A stretch of 64,000 nucleotides of DNA from Sclerurus mexicanus. Lineage: Eukaryota > Chordata > Aves > Passeriformes > Furnariidae. Position numbers and translations under genes: made by a program. Positions 13,101 to 25,600 of the stretch are shown in pieces; the stretch's first letter is position 1, and each line of letters starts with the position of its first letter. The DNA is taken from assembly GCA_013396755.1 (NCBI GenBank), contig VWZF01006730.1, forward strand, positions 1,668,358 to 1,732,357, read 5' to 3'. The notes under the pieces were generated by a model that saw nothing but the letters and a program-made list of their open reading frames with translations, was not told the origin of the DNA and searched no databases.

Positions 13101-16100
13101 AATAGCATAGTCATACGATACTATATAGATCTGATATTAAATCTGTGGCAGGAAGCTTAACAATAATGCTTTTTCCAGTTTAACAAAGTAAAAATTAGAA
13201 TAAAACTTTTTTCCTTCATTTTTGTTTTAAAGTAAAAAGCAGAAAACATGACCTGTTAAATATAATGATTTTTAACTAGAAAAAAAACCCCAAAACCACT
13301 CTGCAGTCCTTCTGTTTAAAGCAAAAAATTAGTGCAGTTGGCTTTTTTTTTTTGGAAATCCAGAATGAAAGCTTGGGATATATGTCATTTTGGGAGACAG
13401 GCTTTGTCAACAAAACCCAAACTATTGACTTTTCCTATGCTTTATCATTAAGAAGACAGAGCAGGTTGAGGGTGCAGAGAGCTCCCTGTCATGCTTCTGT
13501 GGGCATGGGAACAGCAATGTTTGTGTCACACACAGTCAGCAAGGCACTGTCTGGATGGGACACTGCCCTTCTCTACCCCAGAGAAGCAGCCTGGCTGTCA
13601 CAGCAGCCGCTCCTTGGTGCAGCCATGAGAGCAAGAACTTCTAGCACTCACAGCCAAGACAGTGTTATCATTGCACAGTGCATAGTCTTGCTCATGTATT
13701 TTGGTACAGCACTAAGTGTACCGGACTGTTGCTAATATTGATTTGATTTCTGAGAGTAGGCAGAGGAAGAATAAAATGATAACATTTACAATTCCAATGT
13801 TTATATTTGTGAAATTTAATTTACTTCCCTACTAGGATTAACTGCTTTTAGTTGCATACTTGTAAGTGCACAGGCTGGCTGAGCAGAAAACTTGAATGGA
13901 ATTTTCAAGTAACAACAGATCCTAATCTTGGCTTGAAGGAAAGCCTTGGCGTGAGCTGATCTAATGAGATATGTGAGTTGACTGAACCCTAAGTTTCCTA
14001 TTGCATTACTACTTATGGAATCTCTGTCATTTTTTAAGTCTATAATATTTTCCAAATTGATGAGGAATATATGCTTAAATATAACAATTTCTTGACAGTC
14101 TTTAAGTAGAATGATAGAATTTTTTTATTTAGTACAACTATATAATATAGTTTTAATGATGCTCATATTGCTAACTTTGCTTGGATTCGCAGCATCAAGT
14201 TAGGATTTACTTCTCCTGCAAAAAATTATATTGCTGGTAAGAGATTGATACCACTGGAGTCCTTGAAATTGCTTTCCAGGGATCAGGTTAAGACTGGACA
14301 ACAAATTCCTGACCCAGGGCAGCACATGCTTAATGTTCAGAATGGGATACTGACAGACATGCTTAACTTTGAAAATACAGGTATTTACCCGTGGTTGGAG
14401 GAGGTGGGACGGATGGAGAGAGGGTCACAGCAGCTCACATGACAATTTCTCATTGAAATGTCTCATCCTAGCAATAGACTTCTGTGAAAAATGGTTGTCA
14501 GGAGACTCCCTTCAAAAATCTCAACTTCCTAAATGCTTTTGTGCTTAATTAAAAACTTTGGATGAAAAACTAAATAAATCTGAAAACATGTTACGTTTGT
14601 TGATTAAACTACAGTTAATATGTTATTAAAAAGAGTATTCCAGAAAAGTACAGATTTCTCATAAACCTTGGTTTTGATTGGTAGTGGCAGTTAAAAGCAT
14701 GGAAGTAAAATGCTTGCCTAAAAATATTTTTTATATTTACAGCCATTGAGGGAAAATGTCTTTTTATTTACACAGCTTATATAAAGTGAGACTTTTTTTT
14801 CAAATTTCTTTCACTACACGCATATCATAAACATTAAATCTAGATTAAAGCCCCATAAAATATATTTTTAAAAACTTTTAATATAAATGGTGGCAGAATA
14901 TTATAAAAGAGATAGCTGGTATAAATTTGTTCCAGAGCAAGGCATATTATTAATGTAATACTTATAAAGTGCATTGTGGGACCAAATGTCTCTGCAAACT
15001 TAGGCTCCTAGACTGAGCAACAAACAGTATTTCCTACATAGAAATGAGGACTTGATCTGATGTTTTTGAGAGTTCCTTTTTATTTTTAATAAGATGAATT
15101 GAAAATCCCTTAGTTTTTGCCAGTTAGGGGGCTATGCTGTGTGCTTATTCTCACCAACATCAAGGACTTCAACTGTTCATTTTGCAAGCAGTGAATTATT
15201 TTTTCCAATTCATATACAGAAGTAGAAACTTTTGCATAATCAAAAAATTAATTTTTGTTCTTGGGGTAACTGTACAACTTCAGCTCCAGAACAGGATTTC
15301 TAGGTACTATTTTTGCTAGTGTGTGTTTTTAGTTTTGGGGTTTTTTATTAATTATTCCTGTGTTTGGTTAATGATAGCAACAATTCTTTTGTTTCTGACT
15401 TACTCTTATTCCTTCTTCTCATTTGCTGTTTGATGATCTTTACTTTTTCCCAACCTTTGTCAGTGTTTAAGAGGCACACAGTAAATGATGGAGTAAGGTC
15501 AAGAGCATCTGGGTGAGAAAAACCACTTTCTTGGCCAGAACAACCTACTGTCCTGAGTTACAAAACCAGCTGAAATGTCATGGGTCCATTGCTACGATGA
15601 AGTGGCAAACCTAGATAACTAAGTAAACGATGGGTGTATTGGAGCATAAGCTGTACAGTTTCTGGCTTCTTTTAGCAGGATGATCTGCAGTAGGCAATGC
15701 CAAGCCAAGGCACACAATGCACTCTTTTTCCCTTAGTGCACCCCGCTGCAAGTCTTCTCTTGCCAGAGCTTTCCTGCTTTTGGCAATTAGTTTCTATTGC
15801 AAGGAGTCCCTGCCCAGGCAGGAGTTAGTTCACTGACTCTATGAAACCACTATTCCTGGCAGAGAAAAGGCAACTGCAAAGTGGACAGACAAAATTTACA
15901 GTGCTAGTTTTTCTTCTTCACTCCTCTGAACTACTATTTGTCAGATCACTTCAATGCACTATCTCGGTTCTCTCTTGCTAGTTCACACAGCAGGAGATCA
16001 CAGTTCCATACCATGAAGCACAAAATGATGTTCTTTCTTACATTCTCACTGTCTTCAACAGCACACACAGCAGCCACATTATCTCTATGCAGTGAGACCA

Positions 16101-19100
16101 TGTATTTCATAATGCAGAAAGATCACATAGAGACTAAAGTTACACCAACTGCTGTCTTATTAGTTCATCTTTGCAAGTTATTAGATATACATTACCTAGA
16201 AAAACAGTGAACTGATGTAAGACAAATACTAACTTAAAAGCTATAAAAATATTAATCTTTCTCTTGTAAATAAATTAAAATTTAAATATCTATATAAGAA
16301 GCTTTAGTCTAATTTCTTATAAATCAGCCATACTTCACATCTAGCAAAAGCTAAATGAAGTCATAATTATTCTATTCCAATATTTGATAATTTGCATTTA
16401 GTAATTTCATAATATATTTCAAGGTGACAAAGCAAATCAATGTGCATAAAAATGGATTAATTTACAAAGGATTAATTTTCAATTAGGTCATTCTTACCCT
16501 CATATGCATATACACACATTTGGAAACAACAGTTTTATTAACTTGAAATTGTTTTTTTTTTAACTTTCGTGCTCTTGCTCCTGACTTTTTTATCCACATT
16601 TTACTGTATCATTATTTGTCAGTACAGGTTTTGGTGCTATCTGCTGAATCATGCTGATTTAGTCTGAATGTAAAAGTAGCAATGTCTTAGTTGTAAGACC
16701 CTATATATATACTCATGGTATTAAAAACTATGGCAACAATCTCAGTCAGCCTAAGAACTAAACCCAACTCCCATGACTCAAATATGGGAAAGCAGAATTC
16801 TTCATCCTATTGGAGCAGGAGCTGATTTCTCTAGTAGTTTCTTTTCAGATTCAGAGACTAACTCCAGCATATATAGAGACTTTTAGGTCTTGTAATTCAG
16901 CTATGATACATATATCACATGTAAGATTTCAGAATAATAGAATCTATACAAATAACAGGTGAAATTCTGGCCCAAACCCGGAAAAGAAGTGCAAAACTTT
17001 CAGTACATGTATTAGCCACAATTTCAGAATTTCGGTCTCTCAAAGCAAATTGAACTGTTTTAGGATTATTATTATTAATTGTGTGAGTCTTTCCCCATGC
17101 ATATCTAAAAACACACACACTAGAACTATATGTGTGGGGTTGTTTTGGTGGTTTGTTTTGTTTGTTTAATCTGTCTGCTACTAAGTGCATGTGTACACAG
17201 AATATAAAACTTTGTTCTGGATAATGGTAGATATGGATGAGTTTTATTGATGGATTCTATGCAGGACCATAAATCTTAACTCCTTTCTCTTAAGCTTTTG
17301 TTAATACAAAAAAATAAGCAAACAGCAAATAACTTGATACTTTCTGATGCCCTTCTTCACATACAAAGTGAGTTCATTGAGCTGTCAGCTGCAGTCTTAC
17401 AGTTTTCCTTCTCTAGGAATCCACTGTCCTGTGGCATCTTCTTCCACTATGCAATGCAATCATAGCAAACTAAAGCTCTGCATCTGAGCTGTGCCCTCCA
17501 CATGGTAGTTCCTTCAACAGAGGCACAGTTTTGTGCATCAAAATGAAAGGGCAGCACTGAGAAGGGTGTAGTGCCTGAGCTGGCCCAGGTGTGTTTGATC
17601 CATGTTGTTAAGGATTTTCTCCACATTCAAAAAACTCAGAAATTTAAAGAAAAATGTTGAGAATCTGTTACAATTCCAGAAAATTAAAGGAAAATACAAA
17701 ACCTTAATCCAGGAGAAGCATGACAGTTGACATATTTGAAAGAATTTTTGTATATGAAGAAAATATGTTTGATATATGAATGTATATAGTATTATGTGCT
17801 GATCATAAACATTCAAGGCTCTTTAATTATATGTGGTAAGCACCAAACACAGCACTAACTTCCCACTTTTAATTCAACTGTTTCTGTAGTCAAAGGAACA
17901 AGGTTAATTCTGAATTCTCCACTGAAATTCTATTGAAAGAAGAATGTCAATGTATTAAATAGCTCAACTTCAGGAACAGTCAGGGGATAAAAAACCTTTT
18001 GCTTTCTTTCCCTGGGCTGCCTCCACAGGACAAGTCACTAGTTTAGCCAAAAGCAGCCACTTCACAAAAGTACAACTATAATTTTGTGTGTGTGCACATA
18101 TACATCTACAAGTACAGTCTTGTCTCTCAGCGTCTGTTCTGTTGACTAACTTAATAAAACATATAACATTGGAAATGATACTTGTTTTTGCTTTCTGATG
18201 AAATTACTTTGAAAGTGGCTTTAAGAAAGAAAAAGTCACCCAAAAAAGTACTGTTAAATAAATCACAATTAACATTTGCAAATAGGCTGATTACATTTGG
18301 CTGCACAAACGAACAACAAATTATAGAGAAAATTGCTTTTTAAGCTTGCAACTACAAGTCTGCCCTCAGGCTGACCCAAGAGTCCTTTCATTTCAGCTCA
18401 AAGCCATTACTTTGCTGTTAAGTGCCATCCACTACAAAGCTAAAATCATGTGCAATTACAATTACATGCTCATTTAGATGTGCAATTGCTCATTTCTACA
18501 CGTGCAATATTGATACGGTCTTTCATAAATGTTTTCTGCTTTCCTGAACCATATCTACTACAGGGAGTAAGGGTGACTGTGTGGCTTTCTGCAATCTACA
18601 ACATTTAGGACAGCAATCTACAGCATTTAGGAGCACAATCAGTATGTTAAAAAAATAATCTCTGATTAGTTCACCAAATAGAAAAAAACAGTAGGTTTGG
18701 GGGTGATTTTTTCTATATATATGCATTTTGTTCACACAACTATTAAATCTTTAATATTTATATTTTGGTACATATAGGAAATCTCTCTTGGCTAGACCTG
18801 TCATTGGCACTTCAAATTAATTTCTGTATATATCAGATATTTGAGAGAACACTAGATTATCATCATGCAATGTAAGAACATAGAGATTATCAAATAAAGT
18901 AGAAATTTCCAGGAGTGTAGCTACCAGAACCAGGCAAACTGGGAGACAATTGATAAAACCTAGTTTTTTCCACTTTGTATTTTCATTTCCTACGAGAAGC
19001 ACGATTCTCTCTAGGCACAGGCAAAATTGCTTAAGACAGCAGGTTGCCGGGATCTGTGAAATGGCTACAGTCCAGCGCTCCCTCTTCCTATGCCAGAGGC

Positions 19101-20220
19101 TGGAAAGCCTCACTGCCACTGCTGGTATTGGCAACTCATGGGCGGCAGTGTGAGAGGTGATAACTATTCCTGCTGGGACAGTCAGCGCCTCAAAAACAGC
19201 CATTACCTGCCCTAATATTCCCATCATCCCACCAGCCCCCAGGGCTTTCAAAGTACCTGGCACATGCCATTTTTTTCTTCTTGCCCCATTTCTGCTCCTG
19301 CCCCTTCGCTTTCCCTTATGAAAAACGTGAGTGAGGTTTTTTACTGTTTAGTTCATTCTTAACGTATTTAAATCTGCAAAAATACTGGAAGAGTATGTAA
19401 TTCTACATCTCTGTATCAGTGATACCATTTCAATATATCAAGAAGGGTTGTGTTGATCTTGTGTAAAGTACCTGACATGCTTCTTTCAAAAAGCACAACA
19501 CTCCCATGAAAAGCCATACCTTTATCTTAGTTGCCCCACTGACTTTCCCATCAGTAACAGTTCTGGAGTAGCAGCCGACATTAATATTTATGTGCACTTA
19601 CATATTAATAATTGATAATCAGTTCTGATTTAGCTAAGACATGAATGGGGAGTAACTGTTTTACATGACAATCTTGTGAGAATAGATGGTGGGTCAGAAG
19701 AAACAGGATATGTCTGACTATAAACTAATTCACTTGGGGGAAATTACTGTAAACCAGACCTTAAATGGCAGCAAGTGGGTTAGTAAGCGTGCAGATGTAC
19801 TGCATCAGTGTCTGCAAAATGAACGTGATCATGCACCAGGCATGAACAGTTGAGGAGACCAAGTGGAAGATGATGTGTTAGGGGAGAAGACTATAGGAGC
19901 ACGACATCTGTATGTAATAGCTGCTATTTCAGGGCCAGTGTTCAAGTCTGCATACCTAAGTTAATAAAATTCAGATACTGCAGCAAAGAAGAACCAAGAC
20001 GCTTGATAAAAGTCTTCATACAGAACTGTAAATTTTAATGTTGAATAATTAAGTACTTGGTATTTATATAGTTATGTACTTGATGCTACCTATCTTTCGA
20101 GTCCTTAGTAGCTGATATGAAATAGGTATTAAAAAAATAAACAAAAAAGTTAAGGGCTTTAATTAATGTTGCATACTTAAGAGACTACGCAGTGTAGCAA
20201 GTTAACACCACGGAATTTTA
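7110..20220. other. Intergenic region PIP4P2 - C8orf88
   Basis: These 13 kb are AT-rich and contain no exon, RNA gene or repeat that I can identify with confidence. Locally GC-richer patches near 12.0-12.3, 13.45-13.7 and 19.05-19.27 kb produce open frames of up to 148 codons. Those frames resemble no family I know and lack splice or codon support. Short CA runs occur near 12.58 and 17.11 kb. Regulatory elements may be present but cannot be recognised by eye. Confidence 0.6.
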
Positions 20221-20229
20221 GTCTGCTCC

Positions 20230-20900
20230 TCCGGGAGTTAGCAGGGCGTTTCCATTGCTACTGCTGATGAGGTGGTGAGGCGAAATACCCTTGAATTTCC
20301 AAAGCACGCAGGATGCCATCTCTCTGTTCCGCGAGAGGCCGGCGGCCGCGCTGGTCCCTGCTGCCCGTGTGCCGGCTCCGTGCCATGGCGCAGGTTGCGA
20401 GGGCAGTCTGCCCCCTCCCTGCGCATCTCCCTTTTCCTTCGGGACGAGGTTACCCGTGGAGGCCTCGCAACTCGCCCATTTCGCCCCGGTAAAGCCCTGT
20501 AATGCCCAGCCGGAGCGTGCCCCACTCTGCGGGCCTGGGTGAGGACACCGCCTCACTCCCAGCCCCTCACCAGGCCGGCCCCACAGGGCGCTGGGCAGCA
20601 GCACGCCCTCCCGCCTTCCCTGCTCCTTGGCCGGGCCTCGCAGAGCGCCGTGCCGGTGTGCGCCNCTGCCGGCGGCTGCAGGTGGGCGGCGGAGCCCCCG
20701 GCCCCGGCCTGGAAGGGACGGGGGAAAGGGGTTTGTGTGGCTCCGGCCGCGGTGCCATCCTGGGCGCGCAGCCAGCGCCTGGTTATTCGTGGGGATCTTT
20801 GGCGGAAATGTCACGCCCGTTCTCTTTTCGCGCGCTCAGGAAAGAGCCTCCCAAAGAACACTCGAGGTGGGCCCTCGTAAGATGTCTGCTGCCGAGGTCC
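20230..20900. promoter_or_regulatory. CpG island, likely C8orf88 promoter and non-coding first exon
   Basis: This abrupt GC-rich, CpG-dense block stands in an otherwise AT-rich region. It includes a NotI-type GCGGCCGC at 20342-20349, a GC box (GTGGGCGG, 20682-20689) and E2F-like sites at 20798-20833. It lies 1.7-2.3 kb upstream of the first coding exon of C8orf88 and is the only such island in the window. The start exon of that gene is therefore probably here. A donor-like CAG/GTGGGC after 20680, and others near 20539 and 20876, could end a non-coding first exon. One base (20665) is unknown. Long open frames on both strands here are composition artefacts. Bidirectional transcription is possible. 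Confidence 0.75.
20798..20833. promoter_or_regulatory. Two E2F-like sites in the CpG island
   Basis: TTTGGCGGAAA at 20798-20808 and TTTCGCGC at 20826-20833 both fit the E2F consensus TTTSSCGC/G. They are less than 20 bases apart. Binding is inferred from the motif only. Confidence 0.4.
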
Positions 20901-22560
20901 AGCTTGTTAGGATGCTAAAAACCCCCGGGTTCTACAGGAGCGCCGCTGGGCCTGTGGTGCCAGAGGGCTGCCCTTCAGCATGGGAATAACTCTGGGAAGC
21001 ACGGTGGTCTTTGTCAGGGGGAAGCCCTGGGATGCTGCCCCTGCCGCAATAGCCTTTCATGGAAGCGGTTTATTTCTCAGCTGTTAAAACTGTTCTTTCT
21101 CCACCTTTCTTGACAGTAGTCATACGGAACACTTAGTTCAGGAGGTTGGGCTGGGTAACTTGGGAATGTTTCTAGCCCCTTCCCTGGGGAGGGGGGCGCG
21201 GGGCAAGAGAGGCAAAAGGTGAGGTTTTGCTGTCACCACAAAGCTTTTTTTTATTGTCAGGATGCTATAAAAATACAGGTGTGCTGCCTTCTAGAATGTA
21301 GCCACCCTCTTAAACAGGTTTTCATGTTTTTAAAATGTGTGCCTATAATTTGCATATGGCCTATGGAGGAAAATTTGCCCTTTTTTTTCCTTATTTTTGA
21401 TTCAAATCTCTATTATTACTACCTAACTTATGTGGAAATTTAGTATAAATATGGCTTAAACAAGCATTCCCAGTCTGGGTAATATGAATATGTCATCCAT
21501 ATCAGTATTCTTGGTTAATTCGGCTACAGGAATTGTCATTGCTGCTTTTGACTACAGCTTTCAAGTCTTCCTTTTTAAAGATGAACAGGTAGGAAAAGCA
21601 GGAAATCAAACCAGATTTTTTTTCCTAGCTTTAGTTAAGTTGTTCTAATTCAGACCGTAGCCATTTAACAGTTGGTTTCAAGACCTGACTGCGTTCAAAC
21701 TTCATGTGTTGGAAGATTGCTCCTGCGCTATGTTACAAGTTCAGTGTTCAAAAAATTATAGTAAATTCTCTGACGATTTTTCATTTTCTTTCTATAATGC
21801 ACAAACCATTTAAAAGTGGGGTGTGATACTGGGTCATATTTTAAATAGGCTAAGTTCTCTTTTCCTGTTCCGTACTGAAAATAGGTGATGTATTTGTAAC
21901 TCTTGCGGTCATGATCATTCCTTTTGAATTTTTTTTGTTATAACAATTATTCCCTTGTTTTCTTAGAGAAAACAGAATGTCAGTATCATTTTTATTGTCT
22001 TGATTGTTGTTTCTGTTATTCTTTTTCTCTAAAAGAAGCTGAAGTTCCTTCAAATCAAAAATCTCCCAGTTGACAAAGGAGATGGGAAGGTGATATATGA
22101 AGATATAGATATTACAAATGAACATTTTGCAACTGAATGTTTATTTAAAGTGGGAGATTTGTCAGTTCAGTATCACCTTCACAGTTTTTGGTGCTTCTGT
22201 AGTAGCTAAACTGAGTGGGAACATACATAATTATAGTTTAACTAAAGTAGATATTAAAAGACAATTCAGTTTTTGTATATATATAAGGGAACTCCTGTGC
22301 AGACAGTGGAGTGTAAGAGGTATGCTGACATTACTTAGTTAAAAACTCATTGAACTAAGTTTTTAGAAAACACCATGTCCATCACATGTCCCCATTTCCT
22401 TTCTCCAAATGTACACACAGATATTCAGGAAAAAATCTCCTTTTCTGCAGTATAGTGTGTTATCAAATGCAGCTAAGGAGTGGCAGGTAGACTGCTCTTC
22501 TCGCTTAACATCCCTATGTGAAACTGAATGCTCTCTAATGATTTCATTTGCTTTTTTGAA

Positions 22561-22653
22561 GTGCAATGTTTCAAAATGTTGCAGAAGCAAAAAAGTTCAT
22601 TGGCAAATCCCTTCAGCCTGCACGACCTGTGCATCACCTGTCTTCTAAACAAG
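22561..22653 (+). CDS. C8orf88: C8orf88 first coding exon (ATG at 22566)
   Basis: A TTTGCTTTTTTGAAG acceptor is followed by five untranslated bases and the ATG, then 29 codons and one base before the AAG/GTGAGT donor. It encodes KKFIGKSLQPARPVHHLSS, the part closest to the human N-terminus. Other frames through the exon are shadows. Confidence 0.88.
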
Positions 22654-25600
22654 GTGAGTAGCATGGCTAAGGTACAGTTCATTTCACCAAAGTTTTGGTT
22701 ATGTTTAAGGAAATAACAAGTATATGTAAGGTGACTTGTTTTATTTTTCTAAATGACTTTGTTGAAACTACAGTGCTGAATAAATATCTTGCAGTATGTT
22801 GATCTTATTACACCATCTCCACGATAAAATCTGAATTTAAACTTCATCAGGGTTATGCAGAAGTCTTTGGTGCTCTACTTCTAGTGTGACATCTGAAATC
22901 TGGCTTCAGAAAGCCAGATCAGGCTTCTCAGTTAAATTTAGATATCATAGGTTAGTTGACACCTGCTGTTGAAAACATAAAATGCACATAATTTAACAAA
23001 TAGATTATTTAGGTTTTATTGCAAGTGCAATGCATTGCACTTTATTGTTCTTATATAGCTTTCATACAAGTTTAAAACAAAAAAACCCCAAAAGCCTAAG
23101 AAAAAGAAATCATGGAGTATGTATGTATGTCAGGTGTGAATGTTTTGGTTGTTTTTAAAACTCTTTATGCCTCCTAGATAATGCAGTATTACAGCTGTTT
23201 TTATTGTTATGTTAGAAATTTTTGGTGGCTAGAGAATCATCAGCTGTACTGATGTGGACTGAAGCTGAGTGGTGTGATAAATTTTTACTTTCTATAAAAT
23301 TCATGGGGGAAGTGGAAAAGGGATCTTGTGATCTGCAGCTTTTAAGTTGTGAATAAATATCTGTATAATCTCTTTGCAGTCAGGAATGTTCTTTGTGGCA
23401 AGTTATGTGGAGTCTGTTGAAATTATTTTTTCTTCATGTTTTATCTTCACCAGCATCAGCCATTTCATTAAATGTTCAGACTGAGTTACCCAGCAGCACT
23501 GAAGTATGTTTGCAGAGTACGGTTAACTGGGTGAGTACTGAGCAAATAGTAGATGATAAAGTTGATGGCATGTGTTCTAGTGTGTTATAAATTGGGGGTC
23601 AGCTGATCTGTTATGCTACCAAATGAGAAGCAAACTATTTCCACCTAAGAGTGTCCTTGAATCTGAATATTTTAAGCCAGCAATGTCAGAACTGTTAAAA
23701 AGAATTATGAGTTTCAGGAATGCCTTTCCCTGGTATTTGCATGTACTAGTACATCAAAAACACATCTTAGGAATTTAAGATTCTTATGAAAGTCTGTGTG
23801 GCTTTTCTTTAGTTTTCATTGTGAATTGAAGACAGCTCTTTTAAAGTGCAGATATTCAGTCTTTGCTTATGTGTAAACAATAACATTATTTTTTTTTGTT
23901 GTTGTTAGCACATGCACAAATTCGAGACAGCAAACTTCACAAAATTAGGTAATTAAACAGTTCTAGTGCATTTTGTAGTTATGTTTCCTTCACTGTGTTG
24001 GACTGAGTAATAAGTGAGCTCTACCATTCAAAAAAACGGAAGCACTCTAGTGCTTTATTGCCAGAATTATTGGGTTTGGGCATGGTACAATACATCCTTC
24101 AGACTTGAAATTGGTTGTAGCTATTTGCTGCAAAATGAAGTTTGAAGTCTTCCAGCTGGAATACTTAATGTTTCATAGTCTGAATTTGATTTGCCATTGA
24201 TTCTGATATAAATATTCTTCAGAGTGTGTTGATAGTTTGCTTGGGGCTTTTTGTTAGTAGTTTTTGTTAGGTTAGTGACCTGTTCCTACTCTTTTTTTTC
24301 TTTTTTTTTTAATTTTAGAAGAGTTTTAATAATCCTGTATCCTTCCTTACTGTATAAAGCTTCTGAAAGTTGCCTTTGACTTTAAAAAGTCAAGGTAGTG
24401 GGAGCCTATCCTTGGTCACATATAGGGAAATGAACATTTAGACTTGTCTCTTGAGCAGTAGTTATTGAGGAGAACAAACAGAACAAACTATCCTTTTAAA
24501 TAAGCCTATGGTCAGAAATGTTGTAGTATTGTTTCATCAATATTTGGCTACATGTAACTGCATATTGCATTGTTTTGATGTTAGTATAGCTGTATTTTTT
24601 ATGTTTTTAAACTTTTTCTTTGGCATAGGATATGGAAAAAGCTTTCTAATAATACTTTTGGTGGTAAACTGTTTCATGGGTACCCCAAATACCATCTGAG
24701 TAGTGAGTGCCCTATGAACTCCTTCTTGATGGGCAACATTGGCCTGAAGGAGGCTGACGGAGTAGCTTCACAGAATATTTTTCTAAACAGTTCTAGTTTT
24801 GAAGATATTGGGACCTCAGTCTGGTGATAAAGAGCAACTTGCAGTTTTAAACTTCCAGTCTTAGAGGAAGTGAAGAAGAGTCAGTGTTAATGAGCACAGT
24901 GATAGTGCTTGCATGTAAGATAGCCTTGGTTCTAGGGAATTTCCACCACAGCGGGGTTCAGAGTGAAAATTCCTGAATACTCACCATGCTGTAAATGAGT
25001 AATTTAAACCAAACGATAATTTTCATTCCTTTGTGATATGCAAAGAATTTTCAGAAGATCTGGAGAGTGTGGAGTCCACCACCTCACATCTCTTTGATAT
25101 AGAGAGAGGCTTGAAATGTCTCCGTGAGTCAGTAATGGCTTTAATTTACTACTTCTTAACTACCATATAAAAAGTCATGTTGAACCTCAGAAATACATGC
25201 CCTCCTCTAGGAATATTCATTATAGTAGGAAGATATATAAGTATTGTCAGTGATGATACTCAGATATTAAGTTTTGGACCGAAAACCAAACATAGTAGAG
25301 TTCTTCATATTGTAGAGCAGTTGGCAGGATGATGTGATGGGATATGGTGCAGGGAGAAATGTAAAAGTACTGGGGTGACATTGACATTTGCTGTAAATTG
25401 TGCTTTATCATGCTTGTCTTTTTCTTATGGATTTGAGAACTTGTTGAATCTTTGCTTTTTCTTTCTTAGAAAGAGACTTTGAATAGCTAAGGCTTGTGAA
25501 GACTAGCTGAATATCACAAAGCAGTTAGAATTAGCAGTATGGCTCTCTGTTAACTTCATTCTCTGAAATCCCTAGATTTTTCAGATTTTTTTTCCCCAGA

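Noticed and set aside
13352..13735. 127-codon frame on the + strand
   Set aside because: No family resemblance, no plausible promoter or splice context, and the upstream part is low complexity.
18817..19263. 148-codon frame on the - strand
   Set aside because: No recognisable family or conserved motif; half of it lies in a GC-richer patch and the rest in AT-rich sequence. It reads as a chance frame.
20218..20989. Overlapping open frames of up to 198 codons on both strands
   Set aside because: They fall in the CpG island, where stop codons are rare because of GC content. Many frames are open at once, one base is N, and none resembles a known protein.
23909..23948. Possible extra C8orf88 exon between exons 2 and 3 (HMHKFETANFTKL)
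   Set aside because: It has an acceptor and a weak GTAATT donor, but its exit phase does not fit exon 3 at 26413, and the human protein has no matching segment.
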